DNA from: Corticium candelabrum
Taxonomy: Eukaryota; Porifera; Homoscleromorpha; Homosclerophorida; Plakinidae
Length of the DNA: 64,000 nucleotides
Assembly (NCBI RefSeq): GCF_963422355.1
Contig: NC_085096.1
Span: forward strand, 7,940,959-8,004,958
Direction: 5' to 3'
The translations under genes were made by a program, and so were the position numbers. Of the stretch, positions 1 through 11,733 are shown one piece after another. A model generated the notes under the pieces. It had not been told where the DNA came from. It ran no database searches and saw nothing but the letters and a program-made list of their open reading frames with translations. Position 1 is the first letter of the stretch; each line of letters starts with the position of its first letter.

Positions 1-329
1 CCTGTCATGAAATGTAGGGTCTGTGTTTTGTGAATAAAGGGTTTGACTATTTGTTTGTAGGTGTGTGGCTTGAAAAGTCTTAAGGATTATTGTATTCCTG
101 GTAGTTTCCTAGTTTGGAATGACAAATGCATACAAAGTTTAGTCTATGCAAGTTGGAGTTGGTGAATGATTAAGAGACATCATCCCAACAAAACAGTGGT
201 CTAAATCACTTCTTGTACCAAGTTGCAGACAAAAGAGTGCACTTCCTCTCATTTGCATGTTATGCATGAATGTGAAGCTAGCATGACGTATTGGTACTCG
301 ACAGTTTCTAGTTTTAGGTTTTTGCACTA
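1..329. other. no recognisable feature
   Basis: I see no convincing coding signal, repeat or RNA gene here. Short open frames exist but show no recognisable motif. Confidence 0.4.
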
Positions 330-690
330 TTCCACACAGAGGCTACTGATACAGAGAGGTTCAGCAAGCGCAATTATATCAGTAAGATAAAGACTAGTAA
401 TGTAACCAAATATCTCAAAGTCTTTCTCAAGGGGCAAGTGAGCCTCTTATTCAAGTATATTTCCATCACATCCCAGTGTAGCAGCAACTACCACTCTCTA
501 CCAGTCATTACATGTATCCAATCAAACTGGTATAATGCCAGTGGCACTCCTCCTCATGTCTATCTTGTAGCTGTCACTCTACAACTGTCTATTTCCACAT
601 TTGATCAACACAAAGCTTGATGTGCTTCTTCTTGTCTCGTCAGCATGATGTGCATCGGTGGCACATGGATTGTGACAATATGCCTACCGC
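330..690 (+). repeat. dispersed direct repeat, copy A
   Basis: This segment matches 5515-5860 in the same orientation with moderate divergence. Shared blocks include GAGGTTCAGCAA, AAGATAAAGACTA followed by ATGT, CAGTCATTACATGTATC, and a common tail with GGCACATGGA or GGCATGTGGA before TGTG. The two copies are 5.2 kb apart. They could be two insertions of one element or ends of a larger element; I see no TG...CA ends or target duplication that would make them LTRs. Confidence 0.5.
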
Positions 691-740
691 ACCACTTTGA
701 AACACAGATCCACACAAAAGCTTTTTATCACATCACTCTG

Positions 741-832
741 CTGAGGAAGTCAGCTGAGGAAGCCAGCTGAGGAAGTCAGCTAAGGAAGCCAGCTGAGGAA
801 GTCAGCTGAGGAAGTCAGCTGAGGAAGTCAGC
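741..832 (+). repeat. 13-bp tandem repeat, about 7 copies
   Basis: GAGGAAGTCAGCT and close variants (GAGGAAGCCAGCT, AAGGAAGCCAGCT) are repeated head to tail. It is a short minisatellite without coding meaning that I can see. Confidence 0.85.
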
Positions 833-991
833 TCCACAATTCTGGCTGCCTTGAATAGCTTCCATGCAGAACAAATAATCCTCCAGGTACATGGCCCATC
901 TCATGTTATGCACGTTGACAATTTTGTCTTCTACAGGTAAAGTAAACTCTTTCCACATATGTAAATTGAGGATCGTCAGACATATAATAGC

Positions 992-1270
992 CTAACATTC
1001 TTTCTCGATGGCAGAGAATATTTTCTCTCTTGGTGATAGCTTTTTGCTGGCATACCGAATGTGGAAGGCGTGTTCTCCTTGCTCTTGCAGCAGAAGAGCT
1101 CCAACTCCCGTACCTGAGGCATCGGTTCTCAAAATACATTGCTTTGAGTGATCTGGTATGTGTAGTATTGGCCTCTGTGTAACTACTTTATTCAGCATAT
1201 TGTATTCCCTTTTTTTAGCTTCTTCCCATAACAGCTTATTCCGTTGATCTATCAGAACAGGAACTTGCAC
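992..1270 (-). pseudogene. Ty3/gypsy RNase H fragment
   Basis: A 92-residue open frame carries the classic start of a gypsy-type RNase H domain: the segment ILRTDASGTGVGALLLQEQ (first catalytic Asp in TDAS) followed by YASKKLSPREK and AIEKEC. Known gypsy polyproteins have RNase H between reverse transcriptase and integrase. The fragment has neither neighbour in the right order: an integrase zinc-domain piece lies upstream on the same strand (1340-1752), so the two must come from rearranged or different copies. It is a remnant. Confidence 0.8.
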
Positions 1271-1339
1271 TATATTGGGTATCTCATCTTGATAAATTTT
1301 GTCAGACCAAGGAGGATCTCGGGTCCTGTCTACTACTTG

Positions 1340-1752
1340 GCATTGGCATGTTAGAAACCTTGATCACCGTATCCCACAGTGGAGTTCTAACTCCTTGACT
1401 GATTTTCTTTTGGCACTGTCTTTTACAAATATCGCAAGAATGACATAATCTTGACATGTCACATTCTACCCAGGCCAATAGAGAATCAATCAGGATTTGT
1501 CATGTCATCTTTGTGGCTTCAAGATGCTTTCCCATGACTGACTTAATTAAGTGCAATTCGCATCATTTGGAAGTGCAATGGTTTAGGCATGATGAAGATT
1601 AGACTGTCTCTGGTTTTATATTTCTGAATTGATGCGGTTTCCTTGTTGCAATTGAAAATCTCGTCATGATCTATGTCCATGTACTGTTCTGGTGTTAATA
1701 CAACCAAAGACGACTTGTGTTTTCCTTCTTTGCTTGTGCTCTGGTAAAGCAT
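1340..1752 (-). pseudogene. Ty3/gypsy pre-integrase and H2C2 zinc-domain fragment
   Basis: The first 69 codons (1752-1543) read as the low-complexity link between RNase H and integrase. After it the frame contains GKHLEATKMT, an in-frame TGA, then CDMSRLCHSCDICKRQ. The GKHL...CHSCDIC pattern is the HHCC zinc-binding start of a retroelement integrase. One stop inside the zinc domain and loss of the catalytic core show it is dead. Identification rests on the motif only. Confidence 0.6.
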
Positions 1753-1759
1753 TTACCTC

Positions 1760-2358
1760 ACTCCATGTTGAGTTTGGACTTTCTTCTGCTCACATTCTAG
1801 GAATGTCGCCAATGATTGCATCATATAGTGTAAGGCAGATACAAGCTTTATGGTACTAACATAGTAGGCTGTATTGAGCGTAACCTTCCATGGGAACTTT
1901 CTGGACTGTGTTGTCAGTCATCCACATGAAGCCATACTTATCAAGAAATTGGCTCTCATTCACAACTTGTTGTCGACAACAACAGCGCTTCATTTCATGT
2001 TATGGCAGAATACTACCAACCATTCTTCTGATCAGACTACGAGCAACTGGCAACTTTTGTACTGTCCGCATTTCCAAACTTTTTACATAGACACAAAGGC
2101 ACATGCTGTTTGTTCACTAACTGAAACCAACCGATCAATCATCATTGGCAAGTGAAGCGAGCCTCTCTCTTGTCATGTCAATTGAAGCAATATATTATAA
2201 TTTTGTTTATTTGTATACGTGTGTCAGCAATTTTCTTATAGATTTACAGTCGAACAGGGAGCTGGGTCGACATAACGATGATGCCAGATAAATGCAATTT
2301 GACTCGGCAGCACATCTTCAAAAACTGAATCAAGGGTCCCTTTTGAGGGGTTTGACTA
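1760..2358. other. no recognisable feature
   Basis: Two overlapping plus-strand open frames of 93 and 66 codons occur at 1874-2155, but neither shows a family motif and they shadow each other. I see nothing I can support. Confidence 0.35.
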
Positions 2359-3904
2359 GGTAACTGCAATTCAAAAATCAAAAATTCTTTTATGTTGGAA
2401 ATTGATAGTTCTAGTTGCATACATGACAGGAACATAGTTTTAGATTTTTTAAGTTAAGTCTCCACTGAGAAATAGCAGGTCAAAGTTGCTTCCGGTTCTT
2501 CAAGTTTTGGTAATGGGCGTGGTGTAGTGTACACGTCACAGAGGGGAGACTCCACGCTAGCATGTACTGTAAACAAAGGAATCTGTGGCAAAAGAATGGT
2601 TTGGTGTTGCGTGGCTGCAGGATGCACTAATTCGTGCTAGTCATACGTAGCGTGTTTTGATTTCCAAAGATCCTCAAGCTAAGATTGGGAATCGCAAATA
2701 AGAAAGACAATTGCAGATACGTTTGTGTAGTCCGGGCGACTACTACTGAGTACGACGCGTCCTACTTAGTGGACAGGAGTCTGTAGTAGCCACTTTGAGC
2801 CTGATTGCTTTGAGATGCGGCCAGGTCTATTCAAGAACTTGGTTTGAGTTATAGAAAGTGAAATTGAGGCCACCATTTACCTGTCTCCACACTTCAAGAT
2901 TGCAGCACATACTGTGGAACCTTCACAAAAGAACAGGAGAGCCACATTTGAGAAGCTGGAAAATGAGAGTAAGGAAGGATCTCTCGTGCAGGACTAAAAG
3001 TACTGCGAATGGCTGGAGAGAGCAGACTCTTGATGTCTAGACTTGCGCATGTATGTACTCGATCATCATGTGCAGTGAAGGCAGTCGTATGCTTTACAAT
3101 ATACTGTACAGTGAAGTCAAACCTTGTGTCAACGTGAATTCAACGAACGAACGTCAACTCATTTTGTTCCTTTTCTCACAGCACTAGATTTAGTTAGAGC
3201 TTTGCATGAACTCACGATGCAGTACACTGTGCCATTATTGTCGCTAGTATTGTACATTATTATCGCGTCATTATTTGAGACAACTTTTTGACAGCACACG
3301 CACTCCACATGAGTACGTATCCATCATCTCACAACGACCACAGCTACACCTGTGATGGTTGTTTACTTACGTGGATGTGCGTCTATTACGTTTGCTACTT
3401 CTACTTCTACTTACGATGGTGACAGGCTATTGGGTAGCCTGTTCTCTTCCTCGTGCACTTTCAAGGCAGCAGGCGATCTCAAAGCTTCAGAGACACTGTT
3501 TCTGAGCTCAAACCTGTATGGTCTAATGGCTCTCAGCAGATCTTCTTCATCCTGCGATTCATGCTATGAACAAACGGTATCATCACCTTGAAACCTCCCA
3601 AAGACTCTTCTGAAGAATAACTGTTGCTGTTGTCGCCTCTACCATAGTAGCGTTGCCTTGGATATGAAGATGTAGTCATTTTTACAGGTCGATGACTATA
3701 CAGAAAACACACGTCTCCCCTCTGTGACTTGTACACTACACCACGTCCATTACCGGAACTTGAAGAACCGGAAGCCACTTTGACCTGCTATTTCTCAGCG
3801 AATACTTAACTTAAAATCTAAAACTATTTTTCCTGTCATGTATGCAACTAGAACTATTGATTTCCAACATAAAAGAATTTTTGACTTTTGCATTGCAGTT
3901 ACCC
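2359..3904 (+). mobile_element. Kolobok-like THAP DNA transposon remnant, copy 1
   Basis: The unit is bounded by inverted repeats about 200 bp long: 2359-2567 and 3712-3904. The ends read GGTAACTGCAATTCAAAA on the left and GGTAACTGCAATGCAAAA as the reverse complement on the right, followed by shared AAAAATTCTTTTATGTTGGA and TAGTTCTAGTTGCATACATG. A broken THAP domain gene lies just inside the left arm. The ends resemble the TTAA-flanked element at 19263-21055 (TACTGCAGTGCAAAAATC). No clean TTAA duplication is visible here (TTGA left, TTAT right), so the Kolobok placement is inferred. Confidence 0.65.
2596..3000 (+). pseudogene. degenerate THAP domain gene
   Basis: The frame starts MVWCCVAAGCTNSC, the first Cys pair of a THAP C2CH zinc finger, then meets a stop. 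Further on, in shifted frames, come SHFEPDCFEMRPGL and KLKLRP, which match the second half of a THAP domain (Cys-x2-His-Phe region and the stretch before AVPTIF). At least two stops and frame changes break it. The start is almost the same as the THAP start at 20103 (MVWHCVAAGC), so both elements carried the same gene. THAP domains bind DNA and occur in P, Kolobok and ISL2EU transposases. Confidence 0.65.
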
Positions 3905-5514
3905 TTTATAATTTCTTGGTAACAAGAGTGAGGTGACTCTTAATTTCGCTCCCTTAAGCGACTAAGGAGCAAATGAGACTGAAGCGTGGGAAGGAAAAGC
4001 TAGAAGAAGAGCAAAGTCTGTTTTCTGAGTTTCGCCGTTCTAGTTTGACAGAAATTATTGCTACGCAACCATTGTTACGTGACTCATTCTTTGGACAAGA
4101 ATTCGAAATTTGCTCTTTTACAAATAAGTCTTTAATGGACTTTGCTGTATTTTCTGTTTAGGACATGTCCACTCGCTACGGTTATAATTAGTGAATGAAC
4201 TGCTGAGGACTTTGTCTCAGTTTGGGATGACTGCTTCTAAATCACAATCGGTAACCATCTTTTGTTAAGTCATACCATCTGAATAAGGTTTGTCCAATTT
4301 GTTTATAGTCTGTTGCCACAGCATTAGACAATCGTGAATAAACTTTAAGAGCATTACCTGTCAATGGAGCGCTGAGCTCTGGCACCCGTTGCTCTTCCTC
4401 TCAATAATTGGTCCTGGTGAATTGCTCAAATTGCTGGAAATAACTACCCTATTTGCCCTTATCATCCTGAAACAGAAACAACTTGGGCAGCCTTGCTTTT
4501 GCGACCTATTCTGGTTTAAAGGAACATTTCGGCCACATGCGCTAGTACATTACACCCGCATACACCTTTGATTGTTGGTTACCAACAATCAAATTGAGAC
4601 CTTTGACGCATTTACAGAATGAGATATGCTTACGTATGCTTTTAACTGATTAAATGATAAATTCTATCGGACGCGTTTGTAACTTTTTGATTAGGACTCC
4701 AACTTCTAGAATATCTACCCTAGATCACAGTTTGCAAAGCGTGCTGTTTGGTTCAGTAGCTGAAACACTTATGCACAACTTACTCATACTTATCAGGCGG
4801 GCAACGCTTTTCTATCGTGATACTGAAGAGGGTTTTCTCGCCATCACGTGTGACATCACGTGACATCGACACTGTCTCATTACTGCTTTTGCAATACCTT
4901 GCCAGTAAACTACGCAGAACATAGCCAACGGTGCTGTAGAAAGCGATAGAGAGTCTTAGTGGCTGTACCTAGCGTGCAGATTACATTCTCAAGCTGTTTC
5001 TAGTTACTGTTTAGGACAACATGCCAATCTAATTACACTAGGTATGCAATTAGAATGGTACATGATTGACAAGACTCCACCTTCTATCTCATTATTTTAC
5101 CAGAAGCATCACATAAATCGACATATCTTTGGTGTAAAGCATTCTACGAATGAGAGGTGTGCGTAATTGAATGAAGCAAACATAGGGCTTCTAATGATAC
5201 TCCGTATGACCTCAGTTCGTTCTATGGTTACGCGTCAGCAGCCCATTTTCGGTTGTGTTTGCAGAGGTGACTTTACTTCTGAAACGGACTTTAGTTTTCA
5301 TCTCTATTCATTGCAAATTCAGTTCATCTCTGTCTCTTTTCTCTTCCAGCTCTTACTGCAACCCCTCATCTCTTTCTCCTCATGCAATAAATCGCTCTAA
5401 TTTGTGTGTTAGCAAACTTTTCCACCTGAGTCCCTAGATGTTGCATGCAAATATGACACCACCGTGATTTGCTCGTAGAAGAAGGTTTCTGGTCCTGGTT
5501 GAGATTGCGTTATT
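3905..5514. other. no recognisable gene
   Basis: Several open frames of 60-80 codons occur but lack motifs and overlap on different strands. At 4571-4595 a small inverted repeat (TTGATTGTTGGTTACCAACAATCAA) is visible. No RNA gene was recognised. Confidence 0.35.
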
Positions 5515-5860
5515 CTACGTGGAGGCTGCTGACAGACGGAGGTTCAGCAAACTGAACTTTATATCATTAAGATAAAGACTAATGATGTCACCAAATATTA
5601 CATAGTCTTTTCTGTCTCAGATGAACTAATGCTTTCACTCTACTTTATCCCAATGTAACACTGACAACCATGCCCTATCAGTCATTACATGTATCTAGTC
5701 TTACTGACATAAGTGCTGGTACAGTACCTCTCCACTTCCTGTCTGTCACTGCAAACCCCACCGAATATTTCCGCATTTGCTCAACACAAACATTTGAAAT
5801 ACTCCTGCTGTGTAGGTGGCATGATATGTACCAGTGGCATGTGGACTGTGCATACAAGTT
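5515..5860 (+). repeat. dispersed direct repeat, copy B
   Basis: Second copy of the repeat at 330-690, same orientation. See that entry for the shared blocks. Confidence 0.5.
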
Positions 5861-6799
5861 GGGATGGTGCTACGAAGAGAGCCAGTGATGCCAGGGAAAT
5901 GATGAATTCTGCTTCTGTACTTCTACATTTTCGTCTGAGCCTGCTGATCATGAGCTGTCTGCTACATGTTTATCTGTCCCCGCTTTGGCTTTGCACACGC
6001 GCCCTACTTGACCATGTTTGTGGCATCTCCGGCATTTGGAGTCCTTGAAATAATGAAAGGGAGCACTAACAATGCTGAACCGTAGGCGACGAGAAATTGC
6101 ATCCTATTCCAGTTCCGGGTACTTTGGTTGTACAGTAGAATTAGCAATGTGCTTCCAAACGCACTGCAAAGCAGGAAACTTATCTATGCATGTGTTCCTA
6201 GAACACCCACGATTGATCTTAGCCTCAACAATGAGGCACAGGTACGTACTCCAATCGCAACAATGCCTAGGGTTAACAACACCAAACAGTTGCTGCACAT
6301 GTCCTGGCAAGCACTTACTTGCCAGCATGTAGCACCACGTGCACGTCACTAGACACAAGCATCCGAAAACTTGTTCATACAGATGGCTGAGTCACATTAG
6401 ACCCAATACTTGTTTATACGGGTGGCTGAGAAAAGACAGGAAGTCTTATCATCAAACAGTAAGTCACTTTGGCGAGGCGCTTTGTCGCAGGTTAACTTAC
6501 TCTCTGTTCACTTACTCTTCGTTCGCTATGACCTTGAAGGTACACTCGAAAGTTATGATAGTACCTAAATTGGAACATCCTGCGTGACTCCGCCTAGACT
6601 AGCGGACAAGCTTCAACAACCCTAGGTTGAGATTACATGAACGCTACACTGTACCAGTGAACGCACACTATACGTTTCAAAGTTGTTTACATGGTCATTT
6701 TTGTTGAGTCGGTATTTCTCTTTTGAGCCGAGTCAGTATTTCCGTCGAGTCGGTCGTGTACTACTACAGGTGAGACGACTACTATAACCCTTGCTACGC
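5861..6799. other. no recognisable gene; short imperfect repeats near the end
   Basis: No supported coding region. At 6701-6755 the phrase GAGTCGGTATTTC appears three times with small changes (6707, 6729 and 6746 areas). Function unknown. Confidence 0.35.
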
Positions 6800-7513
6800 C
6801 TAGTGTTCACAATTCCACGCTGCATGATTAAACTTACCACATTGCCAGCATGCCTTTCCCATAGGCTTTCCTTGGTTCATTGCTAGTTGTTTTCTTCTAG
6901 GATTCTTTCCAGTGACACGTGAGAGTTCATGGATATCTCCTGGTTGTTGACATGTCTCCAGAGCCTTCTGTAGCTGACTGGCCTGGCTTGCGGCAAGTTC
7001 CATCGAATGTGCTGTGTTTAGTGCCTTGTTCAACGTCAGATTGTCTTCAGTCAACAATTTATGTTGAATGGCCTTCTTGCTGAGACCACACACAAACCGA
7101 TCACATAGGGCTTCCATTCTGAATTTCTTGAAGCCACAGTGTTTGCTGAGTTTACGGAGAGCTGCTAAATAATCTCTGACTGATTCGCCCTGTTTCTGCA
7201 CTCGAGAATGGAACTTGAACCGCTCAGCCACAAAGAGACGTTTTGGTTAGAAATGCTGTTCTAACATGGCTACTAGTTCATCGTACGTCGTTTCTTCTGG
7301 TTTCTGAGGATGAGCTGAGTTTCTAAGCAAGGAATAGGTCCTTGAACCAACTACTGTAAGAAAGACCACTACCTTTGGTGCTGACTCGTCTTTGTTTCCA
7401 GTTGCGATCATGTACTGCTTCATCCTTTTCGCGTAGGCTGTCCACAAGGAAGCCTCTAGGTTGAGCTCTTCTATTTTGCCTAGTAGACCTTGCTTGACGC
7501 CCCCTTCAGCCAT
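6800..7513 (-). pseudogene. Ty3/gypsy-type gag with one nonsense codon
   Basis: A retroelement gag reading of about 238 codons. The first 88 codons (7513-7250) are followed in the same frame by a TAA at 7247-7249, then 143 more codons with FKFHSRVQKQGESVRDYLAAL (typical capsid phrase for gypsy gag) and a C-terminal zinc knuckle CWQCGKFNHAAWNC, pattern CX2CX4HX4C. Gag packages element RNA. No protease or reverse transcriptase follows on the minus strand below 6800, so only gag survives. A single stop means decay is mild. Confidence 0.75.
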
Positions 7514-9443
7514 CCCAACCTTGTCGCCAATGTAGTATCTCTACTTGTCTATTCAAGACGTACACCAATACACGAGCGCGCTTATGAGAACACTAGCACT
7601 TTGACACGTGACCCCACGTGAGAGGTACATGCTTCAACAGTCAAGTCTACTCTACAGCAGTGGCAGTCTAGGAATGAATGAGTTGTGTGCTCTGTAAAGG
7701 GTTGAGAGGAGGCTGTTTACTGTTTCTGATGGCTTTACTTTTAGGATCAAGTTATCTCTATCTACACTATCAGGTTACAAAAAAAAGGATTGCAATGATT
7801 GGAGGTGTGTTGAATGGCTGATGGTCATCCTGAGAAATGACTTTATGAAGCTGAATTTTAAATCACATGTCGAGCCTAATCCACACATTATTGGATTGAC
7901 ACTATCGGAAAGCCTCGTTTACATGGGACATAATAATTATAGCAGGGACATAGCGTGACCTCTAGAAGGGGGCTAGACTTCTTGATGCTACGAGACATGC
8001 TCACTTCTTATTGACTTTTAATTAAGTAGTATGTTAAATCAGTGCAGATCCAGACCGGAAAAGGGATTGTGCAAACTAAAATGCTTGGACAATAATTTAG
8101 TGAGGCTTCAATAATAGTTGGTGAATACGATATAGGATACACCAATGTCTCATTACCAGATGAATTCCATATCTACAACATAGTATCATGGTATGTTATG
8201 TGTGTACTCGTGAGGACCACAAACATACATATCTCCAGTGCGTTCAAGAAAGACGTTCTGAGAGGTTATTTAAGTTTAAGATGTTAAGATTGTGAGCTAG
8301 CAGGCCTAGGAGCAACTGGTTACAAACGAGAGTAAGAATGTCACATTGTTTGGTAGGTTCCGTAGAAATGATGGTTGTCTCAGTTTGCTGTCCAGTGCAA
8401 CAGTTCTTTAACTAGGTTAAAGCACATTTCCAAGCATTACAGATCTAGAATCCACAAATTTTAAGACCACGCGTACAAATGGGGCTATAGCCTGGTCTAG
8501 CCCATGCCACACTACACCCCTGATTATAGCCTCTGTCAAGCCGAAGCCTGTCAACCTCGACCTCACTCCAGTTTGCGTTGCACAACGAAGGTGTCATTCT
8601 GCATAAAAATTTGTGAAGTGAAATGCAGGCATGTGAGCCAATTATGTGGCATCAAAAAATAGCTGATTGCATAACTTTGTAATGGTCCTCCTGTTTAACT
8701 GTGATTGATGTCAAAATAAAAGAAAACAGCAATTGCCAATGATTTAACATCTTATTCTTTTCCTGCGAGGAGTCTTACATTGTTGGTTGTGGCTTGCATT
8801 CAATCTATTCAGCCTTTTGTCTTTCTCTGATGATTTGCTGGGCAATGAAGATGAGTTGGTGTGTTCGGCTGTGTTTGATTTTACTCATGCAATGAAGCAA
8901 TACTACAAATTAAGGCCAGGGCTTGAGTGGTTAGGGTTTTACTTGGTATCTGATAGTGAGATTGAGCTGACAGTCTGTTGAGCTAGTTTTACCTGGTAGT
9001 CTTATGATCCAACTTCAGAATTGTGACATGTCATTGCACCCTTTGTCCGACTTTTATCTTTCAGTGGATTTGTACTAACTAAAGGTGCTTATTGCAAATT
9101 TGAATGTTGCCCTTTGATTAAAGTATCCTAAATAGGAGAAATACGGGTGAGCTCATTGTCATGGCAACCACATAACATACACACCTTTCTGTGTAATTTA
9201 ACCACATTTTTATCAAAAACCTGACATTACAACATCTCTACATACTCTACTATACTTGATATGTTATATGTGCAGTAGAAATCATCTGAAACACAAAACT
9301 TTAGTAGTCTAGTGACTTGATGTGTTAAGCAGGTGGTTGATACGAGGCAACTGTTGTGATCAGTAGAGTCATATTGTTTTAATTGACTCTACAGTTTAAC
9401 TAATCTACTAAGAAGAGCTACATTTCAACAATTCTAACTCTAG
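7514..9443. other. no recognisable gene
   Basis: AT-rich sequence with no supported coding, RNA or repeat feature. A 64-codon frame at 8787-8981 has no motif. Confidence 0.35.
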
Positions 9444-9675
9444 ATTGTCTAATACTAAAGAAAAGTTTCATCAAGATCGAGTCATCATCACTGCTTTTAC
9501 ACGACAACAGTATCGCATATTTCACAGTCTGCATGTTTGTTACAGCCTAAAGCTCTTGGAAGCACCTAGAAGTGTCAGTGCACTGGAAAAGTCCATTGCC
9601 TTAGCAGGAGCAGCACCCAGAGTGCAGTTACTGCTGCAAGAACATGAAATGAACACTTCTGGAGCCATCAACTGA
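9444..9675 (+). CDS. possible terminal exon of unknown gene
   Basis: The sequence TAACTCTAG at 9435-9443 is a plausible splice acceptor, and the frame that follows stays open for about 76 codons to a stop at 9673-9675. Its composition looks protein-like (FTRQQYRIFHSLHVCY, EAPRSVSALEKS). I do not recognise the family and found no partner exon. It could equally be chance. Confidence 0.2.
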
Positions 9676-9689
9676 TCTGACCATAGCAT

Positions 9690-11070
9690 AGCTGATGATG
9701 TCGGATCGTCAGAAACGAATTTTCATCCATGACCGACAGGAGTCAGAATTTCGGGACAATGCTTTCAGACTGTCGCTTGGTTATTTGCACGACGGATATA
9801 GCTATATGGAGTCGCAGGAAATCACGACATCGAAGCAACTGATTGATTGTTGGCGCAGAACATTTGATATCGAACGCTGTTATTAAACGTCGCGCAACCT
9901 ATAGTTTTTTCTTACAAAGCACAAGCATTTCCCATACGCCAAAAAAGGTTTTCATCAATTTTAGATATTTCTCCTAACATATTAAATGAACATTCTATTG
10001 CCATATAGCCGCAGTATGCATTTGGGTCTTCCTGTAAATCGGTGCATTTTACCGTGACCTGCAAATGAACTGGTGGAATCACATCTAGTAAATGCATACA
10101 AACCGATGACAGCTTGGGAAACTGGGCCTACAGTGCGAGACATTGCAGACAAATCGATAAAACGAACTCACTGTTTTGTTCCTGTTTGAAATATTATTGT
10201 ACAAGGAAATTGTGGGGCAAGAGTGCATCTTATAATATGTGTCGGGTAAAGGAATCAGGACACTAGTGGCATGCAACGTGTTTGCGGCATGCCTTGGATA
10301 TATATGTGAAGAGGCGATCAAGTGTCCACTTCTTGTTGTGTAAGACTCCAATTCACAAACGTTAACCGACTCCTACATACCTCCAGCATTGAGTTCCATT
10401 GACTTGTCACGTAAAGGCATTTTGAAAAGCTTGATGCAAACTTGGGACATATAACACTAAGCATATCCGTACTATTTTGGAGGTACTTCTAGTTCTAATA
10501 TAACGTAAAATACTGAGTACACTTCCATTATTATACATCTGTCGCTACAGCTGTCTCTTCCAGTCTGTCTAGTTACGTAAATGACCTCATTTGTAGATGC
10601 TGAGTGCATGCATTTTCAATCTTAAATCTACATGACGCTACTATTAATATTTATACATCCAGTTCGTAAAACGCTTCCAAACAACCTATTTGCATCTGAC
10701 GTTCCACGTACTTCTACTAAAGTGTACTCTAGACGTTTTCATTAGGTCAGTGTTGTGGAACATACGTATACTGGATTAGTGATTTCCTATATCAGGCTGA
10801 CGTGGCTTTCTAAATTGTATATTACATTTTAAAGCAAAGAATTAAAGTCGGACGAGGGGTGCAACGACGGTCACATTCTAGAGGGCTTTTCAGGCTTGAA
10901 TCATAGACTATGGGTTGGGCATCAATCATGTTTGTCAAGAAAGTGCTGTGTAGACTGGGTAAGAAAACTTTAGCTTTTCGATTTTTTTGTGTGTGGATTT
11001 TGCTCATAATTGGCAAAGTTGCTGTACATCTTTGTGAAGGTGGATTAACCATGGTAGGTATGGCTGAATT
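9690..11070. other. no recognisable gene
   Basis: Open frames at 9695-9886, 9912-10351 and 10822-11052 show no motif. I looked here for upstream exons of the Galpha gene and saw none. Confidence 0.35.
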
Positions 11071-11072
11071 TT

Positions 11073-11078
11073 AGGTGT

Positions 11079-11127
<49 letters not shown>

Positions 11128-11149
11128 CGTGCGTGTGCATGCGTGCGTG

Positions 11150-11198
<49 letters not shown>
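11073..11198 (+). repeat. (GT)n array with GC-containing interruptions
   Basis: About 125 bp of TG/GT dinucleotides with an interrupted middle (GTGCGTGCGTGCGTGTGCATGCG). Open frames of Val-Cys or His-Thr across it are repeat artefacts. Confidence 0.95.
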
Positions 11199-11201
<3 letters not shown>

Positions 11202-11542
11202 AATGGGTGTATGTTCTTCATTTGTTATATTATGATACACAAAATATAACTTGTTTGGTCAGTCACATTGTCACAAACTGACATTCTTACTGTTCTGCAA
11301 TGATACTTGGAGTCGTTTTGCTTGTAACAGCTACATGTATCACACCATTGTGTTTTGTCTGGCTATAACCAAACATTTTTAGCATTTAGAATTCTGCTTT
11401 GAGCTGAGACAAAAAAATAGTCTTTCATCAATTGTGGTTTGTAGTCTGGTGTGAAGTAGTTAAATATTCTTTGTGCTCACATTCATGAACTTACTGTACA
11501 GCACAGTGTTGTGTGATTGCAACATATGATTTTACATTCTAG

Positions 11543-11733
11543 GTCCCAAGGAGGATGCCGAGGAAGCAAAGAAATTCATCCTACAAATGTTTGCAAATCT
11601 CAATCCAGATGAGCACAAGACCATTTATCCACACTTTACTTGTGCTACAGATACAGAGAACATCCGGTTTGTTTTTGCAGCAGTAAAGGACACGATACTC
11701 CAACTAAATCTGAAGGAGTATAATTTAGTCTAA
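11543..11733 (+). CDS. GNAQ: Galpha-q family G protein alpha subunit, last exon
   Basis: The acceptor TTTTACATTCTAG is followed by an exon that reads [17 protein letters not shown], then [20 protein letters not shown] and ends [11 protein letters not shown] before TAA at 11731-11733. [18 protein letters not shown] is the beta6-alpha5 region of heterotrimeric G alpha subunits, with the guanine-contacting TCAT loop; a C-terminal EYNLV is the receptor-contacting tail of the Gq/G11 class, which activates phospholipase C-beta. The exon begins in phase 1, completing a Gly codon, as expected for this gene's final exon. No other Galpha exon is visible upstream in the window, so the preceding intron is more than 11.5 kb or this is an orphan exon copy. 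Confidence 0.9.

Noticed and set aside
330..5860. LTR pair of a 5.5 kb retrotransposon
   Set aside because: No TG...CA ends, no target duplication, and internal pol pieces in the wrong order.
11004..11281. Open frames of Val-Cys and His-Thr across the GT array
   Set aside because: Pure products of a dinucleotide repeat. The same applies to frames at 19815-20051, 56660-57073 and 13229-13451.
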